From: an uncultured Lachnospiraceae bacterium
GTDB lineage: Bacteria > Bacillota > Clostridia > Lachnospirales > Lachnospiraceae
Direction of reading: 5' to 3'
DNA length: 50,954 nucleotides
Assembly (NCBI GenBank): GCA_910577015.1
Contig: CAJTKU010000020.1
Span: 1-50,954, forward strand
The notes beneath the pieces were generated by a model, which was not told the DNA's origin, did not search any database, and saw nothing but the letters and a program-made list of their open reading frames with translations. The translations under genes were made by a program, and so were the position numbers. Positions 24,100 through 32,148 of the stretch are shown piece after piece. Every line of letters begins with the position of its first letter. Positions within the stretch are counted from its first letter, which is position 1.

Positions 24100-25005
24100 T
24101 TAGCGGATTTCACCTGCCGATTCTTCGTAGATTTCAATTCCGAACAGGTCGTAATAGTAGTGTTCTATGCCGCCATAACCCCATTCCCTTATGATTCCGC
24201 TGTTTTCCAGGGAAACCGTCATAGGGACGAATCCCCAGCGGATACCTTCGCCTTCCAGATATCCGTTTGTGCAGGGGGAATGATAGATTGCGTATTCTCC
24301 TCTTTCATAGCCAAGCATAAAAACCATATCCCCGTAATTGACATCCGTGAGGGCGCCGTAGCCTTCCGCCTCAAAATAGGCTTCACTGCTTGACATAAAC
24401 TGCTCATTCAGGTAAGCGGCCACTTCCTTGTCATCCGACATGAGCTGTGTGATATACTCCGTCGCTTCGGCACAGTACAACTCCGCCTGATAAATGATGT
24501 ATTCGCTTGCATCAATCCTGAGGGTAAGGTCAAACGTTTCATGGTCGCTGAATCTTATATTCCAGAAAGCAAGTTCTGTATTTTCCGCAGTCCCCCCGCT
24601 TAAATTATAATATTCCGCATATACTACATGCTTTTCTATCTCATATGCGGAAATGTCGGGAAGCAGCCCGTACTGGATGACGATTCCAAGAGCCTCCCTG
24701 ACGCCCTCCAGCATTTCCTGGTCAGTTACTTCACTGCCGGACAGATACAGGGTCCTTCCCATGGAATTATTACCGGCAAAGGCTTCCATCATCTGCTGCA
24801 CCCGCTCATACAAAGTTGTCGTCACCGGGTTTTTAAAGGAAAAGTCTTCCCGCTCCACCGCATGTACCTGATTAAGGTCCTTGCTGTCCACAAAAACACT
24901 GTATGCCTGCGGCATCAGGAAGGTTGCCAGTACCAGAATCATAATCATAAGGAATCCGATGGCATAATCCAACAGATTGCTGCTTTTCTCCTTTTTATTT
25001 TTCAT
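24100..25005 (-). CDS. Membrane-anchored extracytoplasmic protein, partner of the sensor kinase operon
   Basis: A 301-residue protein with a basic start (MKNKKEKSS), one membrane helix (YAIGFLMIMILVLATFLM, about residues 14-32) and a large acidic, Tyr-rich outer domain without a lipobox. It shows no recognised family. It overlaps the histidine kinase gene by 11 bp, which implies coupled translation. Its topology suggests an outer sensory or accessory component of the two-component system; this is inference from position. A terminator follows at 24035-24065. Confidence 0.75.
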   Translation of the reverse strand: MKNKKEKSSNLLDYAIGFLMIMILVLATFLMPQAYSVFVDSKDLNQVHAVEREDFSFKNPVTTTLYERVQQMMEAFAGNNSMGRTLYLSGSEVTDQEMLEGVREALGIVIQYGLLPDISAYEIEKHVVYAEYYNLSGGTAENTELAFWNIRFSDHETFDLTLRIDASEYIIYQAELYCAEATEYITQLMSDDKEVAAYLNEQFMSSSEAYFEAEGYGALTDVNYGDMVFMLGYERGEYAIYHSPCTNGYLEGEGIRWGFVPMTVSLENSGIIREWGYGGIEHYYYDLFGIEIYEESAGEIR

Positions 25006-26413
25006 CCGGCACCTCCTCCGTGCGGAAAACCACCCATATGGATGTGCCTTCCCCTTCTTTGCTGGTTATATACCATTTGGCGCCATGTACTTCCACAATA
25101 CGGCTGCAAAGGGTCATTCCCAGCCCTGCTCCGCCCTCCTTGCGCGAACGGGATTTGTCCACCATGTAAAAAGCCTCTGTAATCTTGTCAATTTCCTCCT
25201 GCGGCATACCGCAGCCATTGTCTTTTATAAGAAACTCATAGCCCTCGGCGGTATTCTGTCCTTCTATCCAGATTTTCCCACCCTCCTGCAAAGCCTTGCG
25301 GGCATTGTCAACGAGGTTGGAAAACAGGGAAATCAGCAAATCATGCTCCCCGTACAGCTTTCCCTCCTTCACATTGACATGACAGGCGATTTTTTTCTTT
25401 TCCAAAGCCTTGGAAACCACAAGTTTCACTTCTTCCATCAGTTCAACTGCCGAAAGTTCCTTAAACTGGTACTCCTGGTTTTCCGTCACAATCAGTTCCA
25501 GCAGCTTAAAGGACAGGCTTTCCAGCCTTTTTCCCTGGGAATAAATATAGCTTGCGGCTTCCATGGTTTCTTCTTTGTCCATATCCATGGTACGAAGCAT
25601 TTCCGCATAACCGATAATGGAAGTAAGAGGCGTTTTCAACTCATGGGCAAAAGACGCTGTAAAATCCTCCTGCTTTCGGGCCGCATTTGTCAATTCATCC
25701 ATCTTCTGATTCAGGTTGTCTGCCATCAGGTTAAAGTCTTGCGCCAGCGTCCCGATTTCATCTTCTGCTTTTATACTGGCACGCACATCATATTCTCCTT
25801 TGGCAAACTGTCTGGTCGTGGAGGACAGTTCCACCACGGAACGGGTCAGAAGCCGGGATAGGATAAACACCACCACGCCGGTTGCCGCAATCAGGGCAAG
25901 CATAACCACGCGGTACTGGTCGTAAAAACTGTCGCGTTCCTCATATAAAGATGTAATATCCTTGGAGCTTTCCAGATAATACGTTTTACCGCTCATCGCA
26001 CTCTTACACACAAATATCAGATACTTTTTGTCCCCCGACTCCATCACCTGATAAACGCAGTCACTGTCCTCCATCAGCTCCATCAGCCGGTGCTCCAGCC
26101 TTTCTTCCCTGCTTTCGTAGATAAGATTCTGCATCCCCCGGTAAAGCTTATAGGAATACTCCTGGTTGTCCAGATTACCAATCACGGATTCTGCCAAATC
26201 CCTCACTATCTTTTCAGTCCTGTAATTATCTGACAAAGAGTTCATGTTGACTTCAAACGCCATCTGAAACATCCTGTTTTCCCGATTCCCTTCCTCAATT
26301 TCTTTTTCAAGGGAATTATGGAAGCTCTGTGTAATCAGCCAAATGCCGAATAAGCTGAAAACTACGGTAATCAAAGCCGTAAATGCAAAAAAGATTTTCC
26401 AGAAAAATTTCAT
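24995..26413 (-). CDS. Sensor histidine kinase
   Basis: A 472-residue membrane kinase. Helix 1 is near residues 4-27, an extracytoplasmic sensor region of about 130 residues follows, and helix 2 lies near 165-185. Then come a HAMP linker (Q-F-A-K-G-E-Y-D-V-R-A-S), the H-box FAHELKTPLTSIIGYAE (His about residue 257), the N-box NLVDNARKAL, and G boxes DNGCGMP and GGAGLGMTLCS. It autophosphorylates on the His and passes phosphate to the OmpR-type regulator encoded 13 bp upstream. The signal is unknown. The downstream gene overlaps its stop by 11 bp. Confidence 0.94.
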   Translation of the reverse strand: MKFFWKIFFAFTALITVVFSLFGIWLITQSFHNSLEKEIEEGNRENRMFQMAFEVNMNSLSDNYRTEKIVRDLAESVIGNLDNQEYSYKLYRGMQNLIYESREERLEHRLMELMEDSDCVYQVMESGDKKYLIFVCKSAMSGKTYYLESSKDITSLYEERDSFYDQYRVVMLALIAATGVVVFILSRLLTRSVVELSSTTRQFAKGEYDVRASIKAEDEIGTLAQDFNLMADNLNQKMDELTNAARKQEDFTASFAHELKTPLTSIIGYAEMLRTMDMDKEETMEAASYIYSQGKRLESLSFKLLELIVTENQEYQFKELSAVELMEEVKLVVSKALEKKKIACHVNVKEGKLYGEHDLLISLFSNLVDNARKALQEGGKIWIEGQNTAEGYEFLIKDNGCGMPQEEIDKITEAFYMVDKSRSRKEGGAGLGMTLCSRIVEVHGAKWYITSKEGEGTSIWVVFRTEEVPDEK

Positions 26414-26426
26414 CCGCCCTCCTCAC

Positions 26427-27080
26427 TCAGGCTTCCAACCGGTATCCTACCTTATACACCGCCACAATTTTGTCTTCCCAGTGCAGTTTCTTTTTCAGCC
26501 TCTGCACATGCAAATCCACAGTCCTGCTCTCCCCCATATACTCGCTTTCCCATACATTTTCATAGATGGTGTCCCGATAGAGGGCAATATTTTTATTTCG
26601 TATGAACAAAAGAAGCAGCTCAAACTCTTTTAATGTCAGCGTGACTTGTTCCCCGTTCTGTATCACTACGCGGGAATCCACATCCACTTCTATATCCAGA
26701 ATCTTGATAATCCGCTCCGCTTTGTTGTACCTTCGCAAAACGGCCTCCACCCTTGCAAGCAGTTCTACAATCTCAAAGGGTTTGGAAATATAGTCGTCCG
26801 CGCCTTTTTTCAGTCCCTTGACTTTATTTTCCACCGTCCCCATGGCCGTAATGAATATTACGGGAATATCCAGGCTCTGGGCGTACTCCAAAAGCTCATA
26901 CCCGTTAATTTTGGGGAGCATGATGTCCAAAAGAATCAAATCAAAGCTGCCGCCCGCCATCATATCCGCCGCTTCTTTGCCGTCGAAGGCGCACCGGCAT
27001 TGATAACCTGCCTTCACCAGATTCATGCGTATGAGATTGGAGATAGGTTCTTCGTCTTCCACAATCAAAATCTTTATCAT
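26427..27080 (-). CDS. OmpR/PhoB-family response regulator
   Basis: A 217-residue regulator. The receiver domain has the acidic pair D9/E10, phospho-acceptor D52 in LILLDIMLPKINGYELL, Thr in F-I-T-A and Lys in Y-I-S-K-P-F. The C-terminal winged helix spans about 125-217 (L-T-L-K-E-F-E-L-L-L-L-F, R-T-V-D-L-H-V-Q-R-L-K-K-K-L, K-V-G-Y-R-L). It is first in the regulator-kinase-anchored protein operon. GGAGGGGGG precedes the ATG. The last 20 bases of the gap to holA show no terminator, so holA readthrough is possible. Confidence 0.95.
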   Translation of the reverse strand: MIKILIVEDEEPISNLIRMNLVKAGYQCRCAFDGKEAADMMAGGSFDLILLDIMLPKINGYELLEYAQSLDIPVIFITAMGTVENKVKGLKKGADDYISKPFEIVELLARVEAVLRRYNKAERIIKILDIEVDVDSRVVIQNGEQVTLTLKEFELLLLFIRNKNIALYRDTIYENVWESEYMGESRTVDLHVQRLKKKLHWEDKIVAVYKVGYRLEA

Positions 27081-27137
27081 TATTTTCCCCCCTCCTTTTC
27101 CTTAACCAGTATGGAAGCGCCATGTATCCGAATTGCA

Positions 27138-28109
27138 TCACAGCACAGACATAATCAAAAGTTCCACACTCATGGTATCATTCAGCCGGCCTGTTTTTAC
27201 CGCTTCTTCCGCTTCCACACACTGCTCCACCGCCCGCTTCAAATCCTTTTCCTTAAATTTGGATGCCTGCCTGACATACTTTCCTGCGACAAACCCGGGC
27301 AGTCCCGTCTTTTCCCCAATGGATTTATTGTCAAAGCCTTTATTTTTCAGCTGCTTCACCTGCAGCAGGGTATTACACTGCCTTGCTATCAAAAACAAAA
27401 TCCGCATGGGCGGCTCCTTCAGGGCCAGAAGGTCATAATAAAGCGTCAGCGCCTCCTTAGTCTGTCCGTTCCCGATGGCGTCCACCATATCAAAAATACG
27501 GCTGCTGATACGGGTGGTGCAAATCATGTCCACATCCGTCTTTTCCACCACGTCCCTGTCCATGCAGTAGCAGACCAGTTTTTCCAGCTCCAGACGGATA
27601 TTGCTCATGTCTGTCCCGGTTTTTTCCAGAAAATATTCCGCGCAGTCTTCCGTAATCCGCTTTCCTTCTTTCTTGAGCAGTCCGCCTATCCAGCGTTTGA
27701 GCGTCCGCTCATCCTGTACAGCAAATTCCACAGCAAGGCCCGTCTGCTGTACCAGCTTAAACAGCCTGCTTCGCCTGTCCGTCTCCCTTTCCGCAAAGAT
27801 AAAAAAAACTGTGGGGGACGGATTCGCCAGATAATCTGCCAGTTTTTCTCCGCCGGACTTAAACAGTCCCGTATTTTCCAGCACGATAATCCTCCGCTCC
27901 GCAAAGAAAGGCATGGTCTCGGCAAGGTCAATCAACCCGTTTACGTTGACATCCTTTCCTTCCATATAGTGCATGTTCATGGAATCCCCGCCGCCTAAAG
28001 CCTCTGTCAGCTTTTCTTTGTACTGCTTTAACAGATAGGCTTCCTCTCCATATAAAAGATACATCTGCTTAAATTGTCCGCTTTTGATATCCTCGTTAAT
28101 CCGCTGCAC
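27138..28109 (-). CDS. holA: DNA polymerase III subunit delta
   Basis: A 323-residue clamp-loader delta subunit, which opens the beta sliding clamp. It begins MQRINEDIKSGQFKQMYLLY followed by GEEAYLL, the usual start, has the IVLENTGLF segment and F-I-F-A-E beta strands of the AAA+-like fold, and a helical C terminus (R-Q-C-N-T-L-L-Q-V-K-Q-L-K). The start codon is GTG at 28109 with AAAGGAG upstream. It follows comEC by about 43 bp, a gene order common in Firmicutes. Confidence 0.92.
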   Translation of the reverse strand: MQRINEDIKSGQFKQMYLLYGEEAYLLKQYKEKLTEALGGGDSMNMHYMEGKDVNVNGLIDLAETMPFFAERRIIVLENTGLFKSGGEKLADYLANPSPTVFFIFAERETDRRSRLFKLVQQTGLAVEFAVQDERTLKRWIGGLLKKEGKRITEDCAEYFLEKTGTDMSNIRLELEKLVCYCMDRDVVEKTDVDMICTTRISSRIFDMVDAIGNGQTKEALTLYYDLLALKEPPMRILFLIARQCNTLLQVKQLKNKGFDNKSIGEKTGLPGFVAGKYVRQASKFKEKDLKRAVEQCVEAEEAVKTGRLNDTMSVELLIMSVL

Positions 28110-28152
28110 CCTCTGCTCCTTTCCGATAAACCGTTTTCAGTATAGCATAGTT

Positions 28153-29724
28153 TCAGTACCGCTTCAACACCCTGCCATCCGTCCTGAACATAACTGCTCC
28201 CTCACCGGCTGTTACGCGGATATCACAGCCCTTTTCCGAAAGCCTCTCCCACAGCGCCTTATGCGGATGGCCGTAGCGATTGTCCCTGCCGCAGGAAATC
28301 ACTGCAATTTTCGGGAAAAGCTGCTGTAAAAACGCTTCCCTGGTTCCTCCGTCAGAGCCGTGGTGCGCAACCTTTAAAACAGTCACATTGTCAATCTTTT
28401 CCTCATACAGCTTTTCCACAAGGGCGCTCTCCCCCTGCCCTTCCACATCCCCCGTAAGAAGCATGGAAAAACCGCCATAGGAAAGATATATAACCTCCGA
28501 ACAGGCATTGGATTCCCTCCATGAAAAATCTGACGACGGATGCAAGCATACCGCATGCACGCCGCCGCTTTCCCATTCCGTTCCGGCCTGCAGCCACAAA
28601 ACAGGAATACCCTTCTGCCCTGCAAGCGCAAAGATATTGCCAAACCCTTCGCCTCCTGTTTCCTTTGCCGTGACAGGAAGGGCCAGAAGCTTTATCTCCA
28701 CTCTTCCGCTCTGCAAAAGTTCTTCCACGCCGTTTATGTGGTCACTGTCGCCATGGCTTAAAAAAACGATGTCCAGCGCTTTGATTCCCCTGCTTTTTAA
28801 AAACGGTTCCATCCTGTATTTGCCCACCTTGTTCACGCTGCTGCTTCCGCCGTCAAAAAGCCATGCGCTTCCGTCAGGCAGTTCCAGACAGATACAATCC
28901 CCCTGTCCCACATCCAAAAAAGTGACGGTAAGCCCGCCTCCCGTCTTTATGCCAAACATCAGCACGGCGCCCAGAATAAGCCCTATCCTGTGCCTGTAAC
29001 GGATTTTTCCCATAAACAGCGCCAAAGCCATAAGCAGGGCGTAAACTGCCATCTGCCATGCTCCGGGTCTTCCGGGATTCCATAGGTTTCTGGGCAGCTT
29101 TCCCAAAAAACGGCTGCCCTCCGAGTAGAAGCCGAGAATTATGTGTATTAAGGATGCGGCAATGCCTGCAAGCCACGGCGTCAGGGGAAATAAAACAAGC
29201 GCCGCCATTCCCAGCATGAGCAGTATACCCACCAGGGGAAGAACAGCCAGATTAAAGAGGGGCGCATACACAGGGACTTCAAAATAAGTATAAAGCTGCA
29301 CCGGAAGGGTAAACAACATAATTGCAAGCGAAGCCAAAAGCAAATCCCCTATACGCGGCAGTTTCTTGTCCGGCGGCGCCAGCGCCGGCCTGAGCATCCC
29401 TACGGCCAGCACCGACAGAAAAGAAAGCTGGAAACCGGAATATGTCAGGTAAAGGGGCTGCTCCACCACCATCATGAGGGCACAGACCGAAAGCGCCGTT
29501 GCCATATCGTAAGTTCTGCCCAGACAGTCGGCAAAAAGCCGCATGGCAAACATAAAGAGCGCCCTCACCACCGAAACGGGCATTCCAACCATCCCGCCAT
29601 ACAAAAACATAACCATGGCGCAGATAACCGCTGCGGCAGACGTTTTTATGCAAAGCTTCTTCAATAATCTGTAAAGCCCCATTCCCAGCAGGGATACATG
29701 CAGCCCCGTCTGAACGCTCTTTCT
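28153..29724 (-). pseudogene. comEC: comEC, C-terminal portion, split by prophage insertion
   Basis: The frame encodes ComEC from the conserved motif G-L-H-V-S-L-L-G-M-G-L-Y onward: the competence membrane domain (multiple helices, GGMVGMPVSVVRALFMF, A-L-S-V-C-A-L, Y-S-G-F-Q-L-S-F-L-S-V), then the metallo-beta-lactamase-like domain (TFLDVGQGDCI, LSHGDSDHINGVEELL, LTGDVEGQGE, KVAHHGSDGGT). The N-terminal part (OB-fold and first helices, usually 200-250 residues) is missing. Upstream of GLH the frame reads only seven unrelated codons to a TGA at 29725-29727. ComEC forms the DNA uptake channel of competence. The missing part should lie beyond the far prophage end. An internal ATG at 29682 might still yield a truncated protein. 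Confidence 0.88.
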
Positions 29725-29746
29725 TCATATATAATGGCAAAAGTAT

Positions 29747-29791
29747 AAGGGGTAAAGGAAAGTACCCCCTGTGGGTTATCCTTTACCCCTT
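29747..29791 (-). terminator. Palindrome at the prophage end, probable terminator
   Basis: The 13-bp perfect arms AAGGGGTAAAGGA and TCCTTTACCCCTT enclose a 19-nt loop. It ends transcription of the small end-of-prophage genes before comEC. The sequence AAGGGGTA recurs at 29814-29821 (inverted), so a role in recombinase binding cannot be excluded. Confidence 0.6.
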
Positions 29792-29846
29792 TATATTATA
29801 GGGGATATATAAATACCCCTTCAGATGCACAAATGATTCAGCAAAA

Positions 29847-29934
29847 TTATTCCTCTGCGACCGAATTTCCATTTGCTAAATTTATAACTTCTTGTATTTG
29901 TTCTTCACTATAGCCCAATTTTTTCTATATTCAT
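29847..29934 (-). pseudogene. Small ORF with an apparent one-base frameshift
   Basis: An ATG overlapping the stop of the preceding gene (ATGA, 29934) reads MNIEK and then runs into a stop after three more codons. If one A of the six-A run at 29922-29927 is skipped, it continues K-L-G-Y-S-E-E-Q-I-Q-E-V-I-N-L-A-N-G-N-S-V-A-E-E to a TAA at 29847. That tail has convincing coding character (amphipathic helix). So this is a decayed 28-residue gene, a sequencing error in the A run, or a non-canonical frameshift. Confidence 0.4.
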
Positions 29935-30158
29935 TCTTTCATAAACTTAATTGGATCATTGTTCCAGTCTATATCATAATATATGCCAAAGCGTTTGGCT
30001 TCTTTTTTTGCAAAATCTATATCCTCATTCGCCGCCATTATTATATATCCGAAAATCTGTGTTTCCCATATATCATGATTAATTTGTCCTATATCATAAA
30101 GCCGATTTGTACGACTTACATCAACATGGTATTCTCCATCTATATACCCCATTTCCAA
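29931..30158 (-). CDS. Hypothetical prophage-end protein, 75 residues
   Basis: A small acidic soluble protein beginning MEMGYIDGEYHVDVSRTNRL and ending D-P-I-K-F-M-K-E. The ATG at 30158 is behind a GGAGAAATTGG site and 6 bp after the stop of the membrane protein gene, so they form a pair. No family recognised. Lower GC than the phage structural genes, fitting an accessory cassette. Confidence 0.65.
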   Translation of the reverse strand: MEMGYIDGEYHVDVSRTNRLYDIGQINHDIWETQIFGYIIMAANEDIDFAKKEAKRFGIYYDIDWNNDPIKFMKE

Positions 30159-30164
30159 TTTCTC

Positions 30165-30671
30165 CTACTCTATTTTATCGACATCAGTAGTCTCTATATT
30201 TGTATTACTGCCCAATGCAGATGCAAGTATGACAGTAACTATTCCCGTTGCAGCTGCTCCTACTGCCATGCAAGCCAAAATAAACTTCTTGTTTTCGGTA
30301 TCTTTTTCCCCCATCATTTTAGAAACTTCAAGCATCTTGTCTATTATATATTTTCTTTCATCAAACGACAAATTCTCGTCTTCTAACTGTTTTTGCAACG
30401 ATACGATTATCGAATTACAGACATTATAGTATGACTGCACGCTCTCTTTATTGTTTTCCAATCCCTTGTCCAAAGTATCCTTATATTCAATCAGCATCTC
30501 CTTTACAGTCTTAGCAAACTCTGGGAACTGCTCCAATGCTTTCTTCGCAACTTCTGGATCCATCTTATCTAACAAGGAGGCCATAGTGATTACTTTATCT
30601 TTTGTGAGATGTCTGAAATCATCAATGCCTAATTTTTTCAACACTTTCTGCTCAGTCAAATTTCTATTCAT
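30165..30671 (-). CDS. Hypothetical prophage membrane protein with C-terminal anchor
   Basis: A 168-residue protein. Residues 1-140 are predicted largely helical and charged (MNRNLTEQKVLKKLGIDDFR, L-L-D-K-M-D-P-E-V-A-K-K-A-L-E-Q-F-P-E-F-A), and one strong membrane helix lies near 133-155 (FILACMAVGAAATGIVTVIL). The ATG at 30671 follows AAAGGAA; the longer open frame upstream lacks a site. Its own promoter lies at 30719-30747. It is the first gene after the recombinases and next to the attachment junction, a common position for genes expressed in the lysogen, for example superinfection exclusion. Function unknown. Confidence 0.68.
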   Translation of the reverse strand: MNRNLTEQKVLKKLGIDDFRHLTKDKVITMASLLDKMDPEVAKKALEQFPEFAKTVKEMLIEYKDTLDKGLENNKESVQSYYNVCNSIIVSLQKQLEDENLSFDERKYIIDKMLEVSKMMGEKDTENKKFILACMAVGAAATGIVTVILASALGSNTNIETTDVDKIE

Positions 30672-30696
30672 AATGGTATTCCTTTCAAAACAAATA

Positions 30697-30747
30697 AAAA
30701 CGGTCACCCGTATTTTAAATTATAACACAAAGCGACCGTTTTCTCAA
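30697..30747 (-). promoter_or_regulatory. Terminator hairpin with a promoter in its loop (after the recombinase gene)
   Basis: The arms AAAACGGTC (30742-30734 read on minus) and GACCGTTTTT (30705-30696) form a terminator for the recombinase operon. Between and across them lies a near-consensus promoter: -35 TTGAGA (30747-30742), a 17-bp spacer, extended -10 TGT-TATAAT (30724-30719). It would drive the downstream membrane protein gene. Confidence 0.72.
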
Positions 30748-30765
30748 TATTTGAGTCTCAGTTTC

Positions 30766-32148
30766 TTATACCGTTATCCTACTTCCATCCATGAATTCAA
30801 ACTCGAATCTTCTTGCACTAAAAATCGTAACCTTGATGACCACAAGCTGGGCAAGTTCCGGCACAAATGTTTTTATTTTTCCTTCTGCAGCAATGCCAAT
30901 CATCTGCTCTGATCGTATTTTCTGAAGCAATGCCCCCTCTGTTCTCATCCTCTCCCAACGGATTTTACTTTCCTTGTCGGCAAGCACCTTATTAAATGCC
31001 TTGATAAATCCTTGCTCCAAATCTCTGTTATCCACGAAGTCATTTTTACAGGTCAGCTTCCCACCTGTGCGATGGTTTTTGCATTGCCATTGCTCTACTC
31101 CTCTGCTTTTCCATGAGTGCTTAGTATAAGAATGCCCACACTCTCCACAGAAAATCCTACTTGTAAAAGGATTGCACTCTGCTCCGTACACATATTTTTT
31201 CAAGCCGTGCTGTTCCATGAATTTCTCTCTTCGTTCAAATTCTTCCTGAACGGCACTCCATGTCTCTTTATCAATAATCCCTTCGTGACTATCTTTTACA
31301 TACACTTGGGTTATCTCCCCATTATTTTTGACCTGTTTCTTCGTGAGAAAATCAACCGTGTAGGTCTTTTGGAGAAGTGCATCTCCCATATGCTTCTCAT
31401 TTTTAAGAATTCCAATTACCGTTGTTGTGTACCATTTTGTCTGTCCGCAGCACCCCGGAACACCTTCCTCTTCAAGTTCCCGTGCTATCTGCTGCGGATT
31501 CATTCCCCATAGAAATTCCTCATAAATCCGTGCTACCGTTTTTGCCTGTTCCCTGTTGATTACAAGTTTTCCATCCTCGTCCTTATCATATCCGAGGAAC
31601 TTGCAGGTATTAAGATGCAGTTCGCCCTTTTTGAACTTGGTACGGATGCCCCACTTGCAGTTTTCAGAAATATTTCTTGACTCGTCCTGTGCCAAAGAAC
31701 TCAAAATCGTGAAGAGAAGTTCCCCCGTGGAATCAAGAGTATTAATATTTTCCTTTTCAAATATAATCCCGATACCGAGGTTTTTCAGCATACGGGAATA
31801 TTGCAAGCAATCCTGCGTGTTCCGAGCAAACCGGCTGATAGACTTTGTTATCACAAGGTCAACCTTTCCCTCTTTACAATCCTCTATCATTTTTTTAAAT
31901 TGCTCACGCTTGCGTACATTAGTGCCGGATATACCTTCGTCCGCATATATACCGGCCATTTCGTAGTTTTCCCTGTCATTGATGTACTTTGTGTAATATT
32001 CTACCTGCGCATCAAAACTGTGCAGTTGGTCTTCCTGATCTGTTGATACCCGGCAGTAGGCGGCCACTCTTATTTTCTTTACAATCCTGTCCTGCTGCCT
32101 AATCCCCTGCTGGCTTCTCGCTGGAATAACTGTAATGTTTTTCGCCAT
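30766..32148 (-). CDS. Large serine recombinase (second of a tandem pair)
   Basis: A 460-residue integrase-type serine recombinase. The resolvase domain has AAYCRVSTDQ with nucleophile Ser35 and K-S-I-S-R-F-A-R-N-T. The Recombinase domain (about 165-290) includes G-Y-D-K-D-E-D-G-K-L and W-Y-T-T-T-V-I-G-I-L-K-N. A zinc ribbon follows with C-G-E-C-G-H-S and later paired Cys, then a coiled-coil-type C terminus. Such enzymes insert or excise phage and conjugative DNA between short att sites. It overlaps the end of the other recombinase gene by 50 bp, with GGAAGAG before its ATG, so it is translated with it. It is the gene nearer the comEC junction. Confidence 0.93.
   Translation of the reverse strand: MAKNITVIPARSQQGIRQQDRIVKKIRVAAYCRVSTDQEDQLHSFDAQVEYYTKYINDRENYEMAGIYADEGISGTNVRKREQFKKMIEDCKEGKVDLVITKSISRFARNTQDCLQYSRMLKNLGIGIIFEKENINTLDSTGELLFTILSSLAQDESRNISENCKWGIRTKFKKGELHLNTCKFLGYDKDEDGKLVINREQAKTVARIYEEFLWGMNPQQIARELEEEGVPGCCGQTKWYTTTVIGILKNEKHMGDALLQKTYTVDFLTKKQVKNNGEITQVYVKDSHEGIIDKETWSAVQEEFERREKFMEQHGLKKYVYGAECNPFTSRIFCGECGHSYTKHSWKSRGVEQWQCKNHRTGGKLTCKNDFVDNRDLEQGFIKAFNKVLADKESKIRWERMRTEGALLQKIRSEQMIGIAAEGKIKTFVPELAQLVVIKVTIFSARRFEFEFMDGSRITV

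Noticed and set aside
26646..27998. 450-codon plus-strand open frame opposite the response regulator and holA
   Set aside because: It lies opposite two convincing genes, has no ribosome-binding site and shows His/Leu/Phe-rich low-quality composition, typical of an antisense shadow of higher-GC genes.
29922..29934. Programmed frameshift in the prophage-end ORF
   Set aside because: The needed shift is +1 at an A run that does not match a known +1 signal; decay or a sequence error is simpler.
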